From: Spirulina subsalsa FACHB-351
GTDB taxonomy: Bacteria; Cyanobacteriota; Cyanobacteriia; Cyanobacteriales; Spirulinaceae
Length of the DNA: 49,200 nucleotides
Direction: 5' to 3'
Assembly (NCBI RefSeq): GCF_026130165.1
Contig: NZ_JAIHOM010000028.1
Location: 1-49,200 of the forward strand
Below the pieces are notes generated by a model. It had not been told where the DNA came from, made no database searches, and saw only the letters and a program-made list of their open reading frames with translations. Below, in pieces: positions 8,965 to 18,829 of the stretch. Positions within the stretch are counted from its first letter, which is position 1. Each line of letters starts with the position of its first letter. Position numbers and translations under genes: made by a program.

Positions 8965-10677
8965 TCAACTCACCACTAAAACCTCTGGACGGATGTATTC
9001 AAAAGCCGCTTGTAGGGCTTGAGAACGATTTTGAATCTGATGGATTTGGGGGACTAAATGGGGAGCCATTTCGAGTCCTTTTTTAGCTTTACGGGATTTG
9101 GTCAGTTGCTCTAACTCTAGTTGTTCAAGGCGGTTCTGCACTTGTCCGGGATTGGCGACGATCCAAACTTGACGATGATTGGCGATCGCATCTTGAACAA
9201 TGGATTCAATGGCTAGGGCTGCTGTTACGCCAATAGTGGGAACTTCGCTTAAATCCAAAACTAAAGCCCGATACTGCTTGACGTGCGCCATCCGTCGGGT
9301 GATACTCTTAGCCGCCCCAAAACTCATCGGACCTCCTAACTGCACGAGCAAAATTTCCCCCTGTCCTTGAGTGAGAATTTCCTGTTCCCTCGGGGTCAAG
9401 TTATGGCCTTGAGTGGGATCGGTAATGGCGTGAATGCGATCGCTCTGTAGATCAGTCAGGCGCTTAATCGTCAGCATATTCGCCACAAAAGCCCCCACTA
9501 AAACGGCTGTGATCAAATCCACAAAGACTGTTAACAATAGCACCAAATACATAATACCCGTCCCCTTGAGGGACAGGCGAGGGGAGCGTTTAATAAAGCC
9601 CCAGTCCAAAATATCAATACCTACCTTGAGCAACAATCCGGCCAACACAGCCAGGGGAATTTGCGCTGTTAAGGGGCCCGCTTGCAAGACCACGACAAGC
9701 AGAATGAAAGCGTGTATCATGCCCGAGAGGGGCGTTTTTCCTCCCGATTGTACATTGACCACCGTGCGCATAGTAGCCCCAGCCCCCGGTAAACCGCCAA
9801 ATAGACCGGATAACAGATTCCCAATCCCTTGACCGATTAACTCTCGATCCGAATCATGCTGGGTGCGAGAAATACTATCGGCCACCAAAGAGGTTAACAA
9901 GGAGTCAATCGCCCCCAATACCGCCAACATCAGGGCATAACGGAACATATCCGTTAATTCATTGAGGCTAAAGGTGGGGAAACGGGGAGTCGGAAATCCC
10001 CGAGGAATTGAACCAATCCGCTCAAGGGGAACATCACTAAAAAAGACCACTGAGACGATGGTCACGACCACTAAAGACACTAAAGGGGCGGGGAGAATCT
10101 TATTAAAACGCTTCGGCATAGCATAAACTATCGCTAAAGTCAATAGTCCCAGACCTAAAGCTACCCAGTTAGGTTGTGCCAAGTAGTTAGGCAGTTGTTC
10201 CAAGGTATTGACCACCCCCCCGGGTCCGGTATGACCTAACAGGGGCGGGATTTGCAGCAACACGATAATCACTCCAATCCCCGACATAAAGCCAGAAATC
10301 ACCGTGTAGGGGATGAGGGTAATATACTGTCCGAGACGCATCACCCCGAAGAGGATTTGTAAGACACCCCCCAACATGACCACGGTAAAGGCCATCGCCA
10401 GTCCGGTGTCTGGGTGTCGGGCTACAAGGGTAGCAATTACCGTCGCCACTACCACCGTCATGGGGCCTGTGGGGCCAGAAACTTGGGTCGGCGTTCCCCC
10501 GCAGAGGGCAGCAAAAAAGCCGACAATCATTGCGCCATAGAGTCCGGCGATCGCACCGGCCCCGGAAGCCACCCCAAAAGCTAGCGCCAACGGCAACGCA
10601 ACGATAGCGGCCGTTACCCCCCCGAAGAGGTCGCCACGCCAATGGCGAAAATGAATATTGTTTATTGGGTTAAACAC
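8965..10677 (-). CDS. bicA: BicA-type sodium-dependent bicarbonate transporter (SulP family)
   Basis: A 570-residue SulP transporter with a membrane domain (to about residue 400) and a cytoplasmic STAS domain. It follows the cyanobacterial BicA pattern closely: IHFRHWRGDLFGGVTAAIVA at the N-terminus, CGGTPTQVSGPTGPMTVVVA around the substrate site, SGFMSGIGVIIVLLQ, and LGAIDSLLTSLVADSISRT with the Asp linked to sodium binding. The STAS segment is ILLVQLGGPMSFGAAKSI ... VLDLSEVPTIGVTAALA. The start codon is GTG at 10677. BicA brings bicarbonate into the cell for the CO2-concentrating mechanism. The next minus-strand gene upstream is usp, about 130 bp away, so bicA probably has its own promoter. 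Confidence 0.9.
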   Translation of the reverse strand: MFNPINNIHFRHWRGDLFGGVTAAIVALPLALAFGVASGAGAIAGLYGAMIVGFFAALCGGTPTQVSGPTGPMTVVVATVIATLVARHPDTGLAMAFTVVMLGGVLQILFGVMRLGQYITLIPYTVISGFMSGIGVIIVLLQIPPLLGHTGPGGVVNTLEQLPNYLAQPNWVALGLGLLTLAIVYAMPKRFNKILPAPLVSLVVVTIVSVVFFSDVPLERIGSIPRGFPTPRFPTFSLNELTDMFRYALMLAVLGAIDSLLTSLVADSISRTQHDSDRELIGQGIGNLLSGLFGGLPGAGATMRTVVNVQSGGKTPLSGMIHAFILLVVVLQAGPLTAQIPLAVLAGLLLKVGIDILDWGFIKRSPRLSLKGTGIMYLVLLLTVFVDLITAVLVGAFVANMLTIKRLTDLQSDRIHAITDPTQGHNLTPREQEILTQGQGEILLVQLGGPMSFGAAKSITRRMAHVKQYRALVLDLSEVPTIGVTAALAIESIVQDAIANHRQVWIVANPGQVQNRLEQLELEQLTKSRKAKKGLEMAPHLVPQIHQIQNRSQALQAAFEYIRPEVLVVS

Positions 10678-10810
10678 AGTATTTTGAGTCTTGTTTCTTA
10701 CGAGTTATCAGACCATGTGCTTAGTATTTTCTAACGTTTTGGTCACTTTTTGTAGATCGCTTCGAGATGCTACGCGAACAGCACCCCTCTAGATAGGACT
10801 TCGGATCTCC

Positions 10811-11674
10811 CTAACGGAAGACTAACACCGGGATGGTACTACGGCGCAAGATTTGGACTGTTGTACTCCCGATGATTAAATGACGGATGCGGCTGTGTCC
10901 GTAAGCCCCCATGAGTAGGAGGTTTATGGATTGTGCCTGAACATATTCTGCGATCGCCGTTTCCGGATTGCCGATCCTCAGAGAACATATCGGGTCAAAT
11001 CCTCCCTGACGCGCCCTTTCTCCGGCCTCATCAAGTCGAGCATGGGCAGTTTTATCCTCCTCCCCTTTCCCCACCGTCACAATATGGAGTTCTAGCCCTT
11101 GAAAGAGGGGAGATTTTAGTAAAAAGTTCAAAACGTTCTGACCGCTTGAACTGCCATCATAGGACAATAAAACCCGTTCAATGGTCTGAAAATCTCGCGA
11201 AGTAATCAAACAAGGATGACGACTAGAGCGGACAATTCGCTCGACATTAGCCCCCAAATGACTAGAGGCAAAATCCGCCGTTTGTCCCCGTTTTCCCAAG
11301 ACCATTAAATCAACTTGTGGCTCAAATTGTTCGAGACAATCGAGCAAAAAACCCGTTTCATGGATCGATTGAACCTCCTCCACCCCATGACCCATTAAAA
11401 CCGCCTGGGCATCCTGTAAAATTAACTTGGCTTGTTGATGATCTAACTTCGCCTTTTCATATTCCAAACTCACCAACTTATTTAACAACTGTTCCGAGGC
11501 ATCAACCCCAATACTGCCGCTAAAATTGCGCGCTTTGACCGCCGCTCGACTCCGGGCATCGGTGACATATAAAACCTTAACTGTTGCCCCCAAACGACGG
11601 GCAAACCATGCCCCATATTGATAGCTACTTTGGGCAAAAATCGAGCCATCGGTACAGATTAAAATGCGTTTCAT
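10811..11674 (-). CDS. Universal stress protein with two UspA domains
   Basis: A 287-residue tandem Usp protein. Each half begins with an ILICTDGS / VLLSYDGS-type strand. The second half ends with the complete ATP-binding motif G-x2-G-x9-G-S-T (MGAYGHSRIRHLIIGSTTVQ). The first half has a close variant (LGKRGQ ... HLGANVERIV) with one extra residue in the spacing and Ala in place of Ser, so ATP binding there is less certain. Its start lies six bases after the stop of the SulP gene 11681-13171, so the two are surely co-transcribed. The tight pairing suggests Usp modulates or reports on that transporter; this is inference. Confidence 0.9.
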   Translation of the reverse strand: MKRILICTDGSIFAQSSYQYGAWFARRLGATVKVLYVTDARSRAAVKARNFSGSIGVDASEQLLNKLVSLEYEKAKLDHQQAKLILQDAQAVLMGHGVEEVQSIHETGFLLDCLEQFEPQVDLMVLGKRGQTADFASSHLGANVERIVRSSRHPCLITSRDFQTIERVLLSYDGSSSGQNVLNFLLKSPLFQGLELHIVTVGKGEEDKTAHARLDEAGERARQGGFDPICSLRIGNPETAIAEYVQAQSINLLLMGAYGHSRIRHLIIGSTTVQILRRSTIPVLVFR

Positions 11675-11680
11675 GGTGTT

Positions 11681-13171
11681 TTAACTCCCTGAAGAACCGG
11701 CCGTGCCTTGCAGAACTTTCGGGTCTTGGTGAATGGTTAACTTTTCAACTAACGTGGCACTAGCTTCATTGAGTCCGACTACCTCCACATCAGCCCCCAT
11801 GCGCCGAAATTTGAGGATTACCCGATCTAAAAAAGCCACAGATCCTTGATCCCATAAATGAGCATGAGTGAGGTCAATGGTGATGCGCTCGAATACTTCG
11901 TTAAAATTAAAGTATTCAAAAAACTCATCTTTCGAGACAAAGAAAATCTGTCCCCTCACTTCATAGATACAATGATTTCCGGCTTCATTGACAAACTTAT
12001 TAACAAAAACCAGTTGGGCAATTTTTCGGCTGAAGAACACCGTACTCATCACAATTCCTGTTACCACTCCTAGGGCAAAATTGCGCGTAAAAATGGTGAC
12101 AAACATGGTGGTTAACATGACAATCGCTTCACTACGGGGGACTTTGCGAATATTGCGTAGAGAAGACCAGCGAAACGTGCCAATAGACACCATAATCATG
12201 ATGGCCACTAGGGCAGCCATCGGCATTTGTTTGACAAAATCTTGTAAAACCAAAATGGCAAACAGCAGGAAAACCCCAGAACAAAGGGTCGATAAACGCC
12301 CCCGGCCTCCAGATTGAATATTAATCACCGATTGCCCAATCATGCCACAGCCTGCCATGCCTCCAAAAAAGGCGGTGATAATATTAGCAATGCCTTGTCC
12401 TTTGGCTTCTTGGTTTTTATCGCTGGGAGTATCGGTTAATTCATCCACTAAAGAAGCGGTTAAAAAGGAAGCCAATAAACCGACTAAAGCCAAGGTTAAA
12501 GAGTAGGGCAAAATAATTTCTAAGGTTTCCCATGTGAGGGGAACTTGAGGTAAGGCAAAGAGGGGGAATTCTGTGGGTAATTCTCCCATATCTCCCACCG
12601 TGGGAACGTCAATTTTTAGGGCAATGACGGCCAAGGTCATGACGGCCAAGGTGACAAGGGGGGAAGGAATCACTTTGGTAAAACGGGGCAGGATGTAAAT
12701 AATCGCCAAGGATAGACCCGTTAGGATATAAACTGCCGGGGGTTTTCCGGTGAGTTGGGGCAGTTGTGCCAAGAAAATCAAGACCCCCAAGGCGTTGATA
12801 TAGCCTAACATGACCGCCCTCGGGACATATTTCATCTGGCGACCGAGTTTCAAGACTCCGAATAGCACCTGAATGATGCCTGTAAGGAGGGTAGCGGCTA
12901 ATAAATAGGGCAAACCATGATCTTTGACCAAATCAATCATCAGTAGAGCCATCGCCCCTGTAGCGGCGGAAATTGACCCCGGTCTACCTCCGAGAAAGGC
13001 GGTCATCACGGCAATGATAAAGGAGGCATAGAGTCCTACTTTGGGATCTACTCCTGCAATAATGGAAAAGGCGATCGCTTCTGGAATTAAAGCCAGTCCA
13101 ACCACCGCCCCCGCCAGTATATCAGCCTGTACATTTGAGAACCATTCTCGTTTGATTGTGTTGATATTCAA
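11681..13171 (-). CDS. SulP family inorganic anion transporter
   Basis: A 496-residue SulP protein, shorter than BicA and clearly a different subgroup. The membrane domain starts [20 protein letters not shown] and has the substrate-region motif [18 protein letters not shown]; the C-terminal STAS part includes [20 protein letters not shown]. The relatives are bacterial SulP permeases often annotated as sulfate or bicarbonate transporters; the substrate cannot be told from sequence. Translation starts at TTG 13171, supported by AAGGAG just upstream and the lack of a nearby ATG. It forms a two-gene operon with the downstream usp gene and is divergent from sipA across only 50 bp. Confidence 0.88.
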   Translation of the reverse strand: MNINTIKREWFSNVQADILAGAVVGLALIPEAIAFSIIAGVDPKVGLYASFIIAVMTAFLGGRPGSISAATGAMALLMIDLVKDHGLPYLLAATLLTGIIQVLFGVLKLGRQMKYVPRAVMLGYINALGVLIFLAQLPQLTGKPPAVYILTGLSLAIIYILPRFTKVIPSPLVTLAVMTLAVIALKIDVPTVGDMGELPTEFPLFALPQVPLTWETLEIILPYSLTLALVGLLASFLTASLVDELTDTPSDKNQEAKGQGIANIITAFFGGMAGCGMIGQSVINIQSGGRGRLSTLCSGVFLLFAILVLQDFVKQMPMAALVAIMIMVSIGTFRWSSLRNIRKVPRSEAIVMLTTMFVTIFTRNFALGVVTGIVMSTVFFSRKIAQLVFVNKFVNEAGNHCIYEVRGQIFFVSKDEFFEYFNFNEVFERITIDLTHAHLWDQGSVAFLDRVILKFRRMGADVEVVGLNEASATLVEKLTIHQDPKVLQGTAGSSGS

Positions 13172-13221
13172 TTCTTCTCCTTCAATGCTTAAAATCTCGT
13201 TTTTGTGACTATTGCCAAATT

Positions 13222-13452
13222 ATGACCCCAAATTTCCCTATAGGAACCCGTGTCCGTCTCGTGAGTCGTCCTCCCTATTTTAAAACAGCCGATCCCATGC
13301 CCATGTTACGTCCCCCGGATTTAATTAAAATCGGAGAGGAGGGGATTGTCATGGATCGTCGTCCGGGGGATTATTGGGTGATTCGTTTTAACCGGGGTGC
13401 CGTGTTATTAGAAGCCCAGTATTTGGAACTTGCCCCCCCAGTTGTTCCGTGA
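13222..13452 (+). CDS. sipA: SipA (NblS/Hik33-interacting regulator, DUF3148)
   Basis: A 76-residue SH3-like protein. The near-invariant segment KTADPMPMLRPPDLIKIGEE and the following GIVMDRRPGDYWVIRF are diagnostic of SipA. In Synechococcus it binds the ATPase domain of the histidine kinase NblS (Hik33), tuning high-light and nutrient-stress responses. The start ATG at 13222 is only 50 bp from the divergent SulP-usp operon, so the two probably share a control region. A large hybrid kinase follows 75 bp downstream in the same direction, although it is not NblS itself. Confidence 0.92.
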   Translation: MTPNFPIGTRVRLVSRPPYFKTADPMPMLRPPDLIKIGEEGIVMDRRPGDYWVIRFNRGAVLLEAQYLELAPPVVP

Positions 13453-13527
13453 GTCCAAACCTCTGCATTGCCAAGGAATGGTAGAGGGGGGCGGAAATTT
13501 GGCACAATAGGATGATGGGGTTTCTCG

Positions 13528-16500
13528 GTGAAACGTATGACTATTTTTCCCCCGATTTCTGCTGAGAGTTTTGCTAATGGTTGTCCGGGAGTGACCCAAC
13601 AAATCTTAGAGGTTTTGCCTCTCGGAGTGGCATTACATGGAGTCAGTGGACAACTGAACTATTTAAACCCCGTTGCCCAGTCTTGGTTTAATCTTCAACT
13701 GGAACATCCCATTCCCTTAGCCAAGATCAGTCAGAGTCTCCGGTTGTGTCGGGCTTCAGGAGAAGGATTATATCCCACGGAACAACTACCCATTAGCCAA
13801 GCTTTAAGGGGACAAAGTGTAACAGTTTCGGATCTCAAAACCGAACAAGGGGGAGAAGTCAAAGCCCTAAAATTAGAAGTCCATCCTCTGTGGGGGGAGG
13901 AAAAACAGATTATTGGTGCGATCGCCTTTTTCCATCTTTTAGCCTCCCCCTCTCCCCCCGGAAAGCAGCAGGAGAACATTTTAGAACGTCTCACCACCAA
14001 CGTTCCGGCTGTCATCTATCGTTATCAAATCAACGCCACAGGTCAAGATCGCATCACCTATATTACGTCTCGCTGTCGAGAATTGTACGAACTAGAACCC
14101 GAAGTCATTTATCAAGATGCTCAGGTGCTATGGCATCTCATTCACCCGGAAGATATTCCCCAGCTGTTGGAGTCGGTTGGAGAATCCCAACGCACTCTCA
14201 GCCCTTGGTCTACAGAACATCGTATTCAAACCCCCTCGGGGAAATTAAAATGGATTCAGGCCTTTTCCACCCCCCAACGCCAACCCAACGGGGACACAGT
14301 GTGGGATGGGATTATGATGGACATCACGGAACGGAAACAGGCGGAAAAAGCCCTCCAAGATAGTGAACGACGCTATGCCGCTTTAGCAGATATTGCCCCA
14401 GTGGGCATTTTTCGCAATGATTTAACGGGCAACTGTATCTATAGCAATGAATATAGTTTAAAGATCATTGGTCTGAGTCGGTCGGAAGCATTGGGACAAG
14501 GTTGGATGAGTGCCATGCACCCGGACGATTGTGATCGCATTCTACAAGCTTGGCTCAATTTTGTTCAGCAGGGAGAACCCTTTGCCTGTGAATACCGTTT
14601 TCTCCACCCCGATGGCAAAATAATCTGGGTCTATGGTGAAGCTGTGCCAGAACAGGACAGCGAGGGCAATATTACAGGCTATGTGGGGACCTTGATGGAT
14701 ATTACGACCCAAAAACAAACCCACCTCGCCCTACAGGAAAATCAACATTTTATTGAACAAGTTGCCAACACTTCTCCCAACCTAATTTATATCTACGATC
14801 TCCAACTTCAACGCAACATATATACTAATCGAGAAGTCACCCAGTTATTAGGCTACTCGGCTGAAGAGGTCAGAGCAATGGGCAATAATTTTTTGGCGGA
14901 GATTGTCCATCCACAAGACTTCCCCCGAGTCGTCACCCACCTTCAGAATTTTCCCCAAGCATCAGAGGAGGAGGTGCGCGAGATACAATACCGCATTCGT
15001 CATGCTAACGGCTCTTGGCGTTGGCTGTGGAGTCGAGAGACGGTGTTTAAACGAGACGAAAACGGGCGAGTTCAGCAAATTATCGGCGCAACTCAGGATA
15101 TTACCCGCCACAAAGCTATTGAAGCCGCCCTCATGGCCAGTGAAAGCCGTAGTCAGGCCATTTTATCAGCAATCCCGGATTTAATGTTACGGGTGCGCGC
15201 TGATGGTCAATGTTTAGATTATTTACCCCCTGAAGACTCCTATGCTCAGTGTTTTCTGCCCATTGACAGCCATCTGCGGGAAATTTTGCCCCCTCCCTTG
15301 TTCGAGCGTCAGCTAGCCGCCATTCAACGAGCGATTACTACGGGGGAACTCCAAGTTTATGAACATGAACTGGTCAAGGACGGCCAACGTTGTTATGAAG
15401 AGGTGCGCATTGCGGCCGTGAGTTTGGAAGAGGCCTTAATTATTGTGCGGGATATTAGCGATCGCAAACAAGCGGAACTCCTCCTGCGCCAAAGTGAAGC
15501 CCGTTTTCGTCGCCTCACCGAAAATGTCCCCGGTGTCGTCTATCGCTATTACCGAACAGACAACGGTCAGGATCAATTTACCTACGTTAGCCCCCGTTGT
15601 CTAGACCTGTTTGAAGTCCCCCCCTCCACCATCCAGCAAGATGCTCAAGTCCTCTGGCGGATGATTCATCCCGATGATGCTAGAGTCATGCAGGAACGAG
15701 CGCCCCTTGCCGCACAAAACCTCATCCCCTGGCAAATTGATTATCGTCTCACCACCCCCTCGGGTCAACAAAAATGGTTACAAAATTTTGCTTCCCCTGA
15801 TGTCGCTCCCGATGGCACAGTATTCTGGGATGGGTTAATCATTGATATTACCAAACGCAAAGCCGCCGAACAATTAATTGCAGACTATAACCGCACCCTA
15901 GAGCAGAAAGTTCAACAACGCACCTTAGCCCTAGAACAAGAAATCTTAGAACGGGAACGCATCGCCCTAGCTCTCCAACAAAGTGAAACCCGCTTTCGAG
16001 CGATTTTTAATCAGGCCTTCCAGTTTGTGGGATTGCTCCAACCCGATGGCATTTTACTAGAAGCCAATCAAACGGCTTTAGATTTTGCGGGTATCACCTT
16101 AGAAGATGTGGTAAATCAGTATTTTTGGGACTGTTGGTGGTGGCAAGTATCCCCCGATACCCAAGAGCAATTAAAACAGGCGATCGCCCAAGCTGCCCAA
16201 GGGGAGTTTATTCGTTATGAAGCCAAGGTTTGGGGCAAAAATAAACAGGTGATTACCATTGACTTTTCCCTGCGTCCCATCCGCAATCAACAGGGAGACG
16301 TGATGTTATTAATCCCAGAAGGACGAGATATTACCAACTTAATGGAAATTGAGGCCCAATTACGTCAGGCCAAGGAAGCGGCCGAAATGGCCAATCAAGC
16401 CAAAAATATTTTTATGGCCAATATGAGTCATGAATTACGAACGCCCCTCAATGCGATTCTCGGCTTTTCCCGCTTAATGAGCCAAGATAGCAATTTATCG

Positions 16501-17841
16501 GTCAGTCAACAGGAAATCCTGCGCATTATTCACCAGAGTGGGGATCATCTACTCGCCCTGATTAATCAAATTCTCGACCTCTCCAAAATTGAGGCCGGAC
16601 AAATGACGCGCCAAGATACCCCCTACCATCTGGTCGATTTGTTCGGGCAGTTAAAACCTTTATTTAGCCTCAAAGCCCAAGAGCAAAACATCGTCCTCCA
16701 GTTTGATATCCCCAAAGATATTCCCCCTTATGTCTGTGTTGATGGGGGGAAGTTACGACAGGTGTTAACCAACTTACTCCACAATGCCCTGAAATTTACC
16801 ACCTGTGGGGGGGTGATCTTGCGCGTTAAAACCCTCGAAAAATCGAAAAATCAAGCCCTTTTAGGGTTTGAAGTCCAAGATAGCGGCATGGGGATTGACT
16901 CCCGAGAAATCGCCCGTTTATTCCAACCTTTTGAACAATCCTATCATCAACCCCAAAACAATGAGGGAACAGGATTGGGGTTAACTATTTGTGAACAGTG
17001 TGTGCGCTTGTTAGGAGGTCAGATGACGGTGTTGAGTCAAGGTTATGCCTTCACCCCACCCCATCAACTGGAATCCTCCCCGGAAGCTCCCCCGATAGGA
17101 ACGATTTTCCGGTTTACCTTACCCGTCTTGATTCCCACTGCCGCAGAAATCCGCTCCCTGACTACCTCTCAACTCCCTGACTCTACCACCCCTGATTCTA
17201 TGTTAATCGCTGTGAGCGATCGCACCTGTTCTCAGACCTTAGAATCTTGGCTCAAACCCTTGGGCTGCAAACTTTACCAGACTCCAAGCCCTGAAGAGGC
17301 GATCGCCCTCTGTCACAGTCATAGTCCAGCCCTAATCTGGTTAGAACTTGACCTCTCACCCCAGGATAATTACGAACTCATCGCAACCCTTCTCTCTAGC
17401 ACCGACTCCCCACCGACTCTAATTGTCCTCAGTCCTCTGTTATCCCTTGAACATCAAGACACCCTCCTCCGATTAGGTTGTTCCGATTTCCTCCGTCTTC
17501 CCCCACAACGGCAAGATGTTCTCGCTATCCTGACTAAATATTTAGACTTGTCTCACCTTCCCCTCGACACCCTACCCAGTTCCCTACTGAATGTGGACTC
17601 TTCTGACCATTCATCTTCCCTCACCCCCTCTGACTTAACCCCCTTACCCCACCACTGGCGACAAGAATTTGCCAGTGCTTTGATTGAAGGAGATATGGAA
17701 AAAATGATCGGGTTTATCGCAGAGATTCCCCCGGAAAATTATCCGTTGGCTCAGTCTCTCTCCTCCTTAATTTACGATTACCGCTTTGAGGAACTTTTAG
17801 AGTTGTTGACTCATCCCAATGGCGGATCTTCTTTACCCTAA
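13528..17841 (+). CDS. Multi-PAS hybrid sensor histidine kinase with degenerate receiver
   Basis: A 1437-residue soluble kinase with no membrane segment. I see about seven PAS/PAC units in series: the first near residues 15-140, then units closing with WDGIMMDITERKQAE, GYVGTLMDITTQKQ, IGATQDITRHKAIE, VRDISDRKQAE, WDGLIIDITKRKAAE and PEGRDITNLMEIE. Units two and six are near-duplicates (PAVIYRY / PGVVYRY, both followed by LWxxIHPxD). Next comes HisKA with the phosphorylated His in FMANMSHELRTPLNAILGFS, then HATPase_c with N box LTNLLHNALKF, DSGMGID and EGTGLGL. The C-terminal receiver-like domain (about 1220-1350) lacks the conserved Lys (LRLPPQ instead of TKPF) and the normal phospho-Asp site. 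It ends in a helical tail. The start is GTG 13528 or ATG 13537. Confidence 0.88.
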   Translation: MKRMTIFPPISAESFANGCPGVTQQILEVLPLGVALHGVSGQLNYLNPVAQSWFNLQLEHPIPLAKISQSLRLCRASGEGLYPTEQLPISQALRGQSVTVSDLKTEQGGEVKALKLEVHPLWGEEKQIIGAIAFFHLLASPSPPGKQQENILERLTTNVPAVIYRYQINATGQDRITYITSRCRELYELEPEVIYQDAQVLWHLIHPEDIPQLLESVGESQRTLSPWSTEHRIQTPSGKLKWIQAFSTPQRQPNGDTVWDGIMMDITERKQAEKALQDSERRYAALADIAPVGIFRNDLTGNCIYSNEYSLKIIGLSRSEALGQGWMSAMHPDDCDRILQAWLNFVQQGEPFACEYRFLHPDGKIIWVYGEAVPEQDSEGNITGYVGTLMDITTQKQTHLALQENQHFIEQVANTSPNLIYIYDLQLQRNIYTNREVTQLLGYSAEEVRAMGNNFLAEIVHPQDFPRVVTHLQNFPQASEEEVREIQYRIRHANGSWRWLWSRETVFKRDENGRVQQIIGATQDITRHKAIEAALMASESRSQAILSAIPDLMLRVRADGQCLDYLPPEDSYAQCFLPIDSHLREILPPPLFERQLAAIQRAITTGELQVYEHELVKDGQRCYEEVRIAAVSLEEALIIVRDISDRKQAELLLRQSEARFRRLTENVPGVVYRYYRTDNGQDQFTYVSPRCLDLFEVPPSTIQQDAQVLWRMIHPDDARVMQERAPLAAQNLIPWQIDYRLTTPSGQQKWLQNFASPDVAPDGTVFWDGLIIDITKRKAAEQLIADYNRTLEQKVQQRTLALEQEILERERIALALQQSETRFRAIFNQAFQFVGLLQPDGILLEANQTALDFAGITLEDVVNQYFWDCWWWQVSPDTQEQLKQAIAQAAQGEFIRYEAKVWGKNKQVITIDFSLRPIRNQQGDVMLLIPEGRDITNLMEIEAQLRQAKEAAEMANQAKNIFMANMSHELRTPLNAILGFSRLMSQDSNLSVSQQEILRIIHQSGDHLLALINQILDLSKIEAGQMTRQDTPYHLVDLFGQLKPLFSLKAQEQNIVLQFDIPKDIPPYVCVDGGKLRQVLTNLLHNALKFTTCGGVILRVKTLEKSKNQALLGFEVQDSGMGIDSREIARLFQPFEQSYHQPQNNEGTGLGLTICEQCVRLLGGQMTVLSQGYAFTPPHQLESSPEAPPIGTIFRFTLPVLIPTAAEIRSLTTSQLPDSTTPDSMLIAVSDRTCSQTLESWLKPLGCKLYQTPSPEEAIALCHSHSPALIWLELDLSPQDNYELIATLLSSTDSPPTLIVLSPLLSLEHQDTLLRLGCSDFLRLPPQRQDVLAILTKYLDLSHLPLDTLPSSLLNVDSSDHSSSLTPSDLTPLPHHWRQEFASALIEGDMEKMIGFIAEIPPENYPLAQSLSSLIYDYRFEELLELLTHPNGGSSLP

Positions 17842-18073
17842 ATTCATTTAACTCCCGTTAAAAATAAATTTTTGATAAAGATGTTACTTAAACTTTAATC
17901 GATGGCTTAAACTGGATCGAATGATTCCAGAAATAGGCTTATTTTACTGCAATGTTGCGTTTTCATCCCCATCCCTTTGTGGGTGGGGAGCTTCAACTAA
18001 CTATTCTCACGTAGTCAATTAGTTCTGTTCATTGATCTTATTCATTTAACTTAAGTGACACCACTGAGTTTTG

Positions 18074-18102
18074 TTGAATTTTCGGTAAGCTCAGGTTATA
18101 AT
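18074..18102 (+). promoter_or_regulatory. Near-consensus sigma-70 promoter
   Basis: TTGAAT (18074-18079), 17-bp spacer, TATAAT (18097-18102). This is one of the best hexamer pairs in the window. It sits 727 bp upstream of the next coding sequence, so its transcript is either a non-coding RNA or a very long leader. Confidence 0.55.
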
Positions 18103-18197
18103 GCCAGTAGGGGCATACTAAGTATGTTTTTGGCATCCGTTTCTATTTTAAGATTTTTCTTGCTTTGATTTTATTGAAAGTATTAAGCTGCTTCAAA

Positions 18198-18233
18198 TTA
18201 GCTCAAAAAACAAGTTTAGCTCAAAAAACAAGT
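18198..18233 (+). repeat. Tandem 18-bp duplication
   Basis: TTAGCTCAAAAAACAAGT occurs twice exactly, back to back (18198-18215 and 18216-18233), in the non-coding gap. Confidence 0.95.
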
Positions 18234-18829
18234 CGAATTGAAGTCGAATTCAGTCTAATACTACAACTTTATTTATAGTATTCCATTTGTTTCGACTCTT
18301 GCACCCAAGTTAATTTAAACACATTTCGGCCTGTGTTTTTAATAAGTAGTTTAAATTTTGGGTTGTAGCAGCTTAGTCAGAGTTCTTTTAAATCCGAAAT
18401 CACCAGCCCTGTTTGTGTAGTAATGTGTTAGAACTCCTCTGTATAGCAATCCTAAATAGGCTGTGGTAGAGGGAATCATGAATTACCCCTAGGATATAGG
18501 TTAAATTTCCCAAAACATTACAACTCAAATAGGATGGCTAGAGTTCTAGTCCTAATGCTTACGGGCTACCCAGTTGCTCACGAATTGTTATAGTGCCCAA
18601 GGACGATTGTTCGGAAGATGCTATAACTAGACTCAATCAGCAACAATCCCAAAGACCTTAAGTTAAGATGACAGGGAATGCTCCTAGCCTAACCTAGTGC
18701 TGACCTGTAATCATTCAACTTGAAGCTTTTTGTTCACGTTCTGCCCAAGTAAGGTCAATTTTCTCCCCACTTGTGGGATAGGGTTTTTTGGAGGCAGATT
18801 AGTAATCTGATGTTGCAGATCAAAGAGTT

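Larger units (their letters stand above)
17842..18829. other. 988-bp gene-free region between kinase and response regulator
   Basis: No open frame worth calling on either strand and AT-richer than the flanks. It contains a near-consensus promoter (18074-18102), an 18-bp tandem repeat (18198-18233) directly followed by two GTCGAATT copies, and a small hairpin, CATAC-TAA-GTATG with five T after it, at 18114-18131. No known RNA family was recognised by eye. A small RNA or a leader over 700 nt for the downstream gene is possible. Confidence 0.6.

Noticed and set aside
9434-9832. Plus-strand frame inside bicA
   Set aside because: Antisense shadow of a well-supported transporter; the translation is Lys/Arg/Thr-rich without any domain.
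13890-14363. 157-codon frame inside the kinase gene
   Set aside because: A second frame of the kinase; Ser/His/Arg-rich composition with no start signal.
17961-17992. Hairpin CCCCATCCC/GGGTGGGG after the kinase gene as a terminator
   Set aside because: It has a bulge and no T run; not enough to call.
17842-18829. tRNA, 6S, RNase P or tmRNA gene in the long gap
   Set aside because: No cloverleaf, no T-loop consensus and no known conserved core was seen by eye; a covariance search would be decisive.
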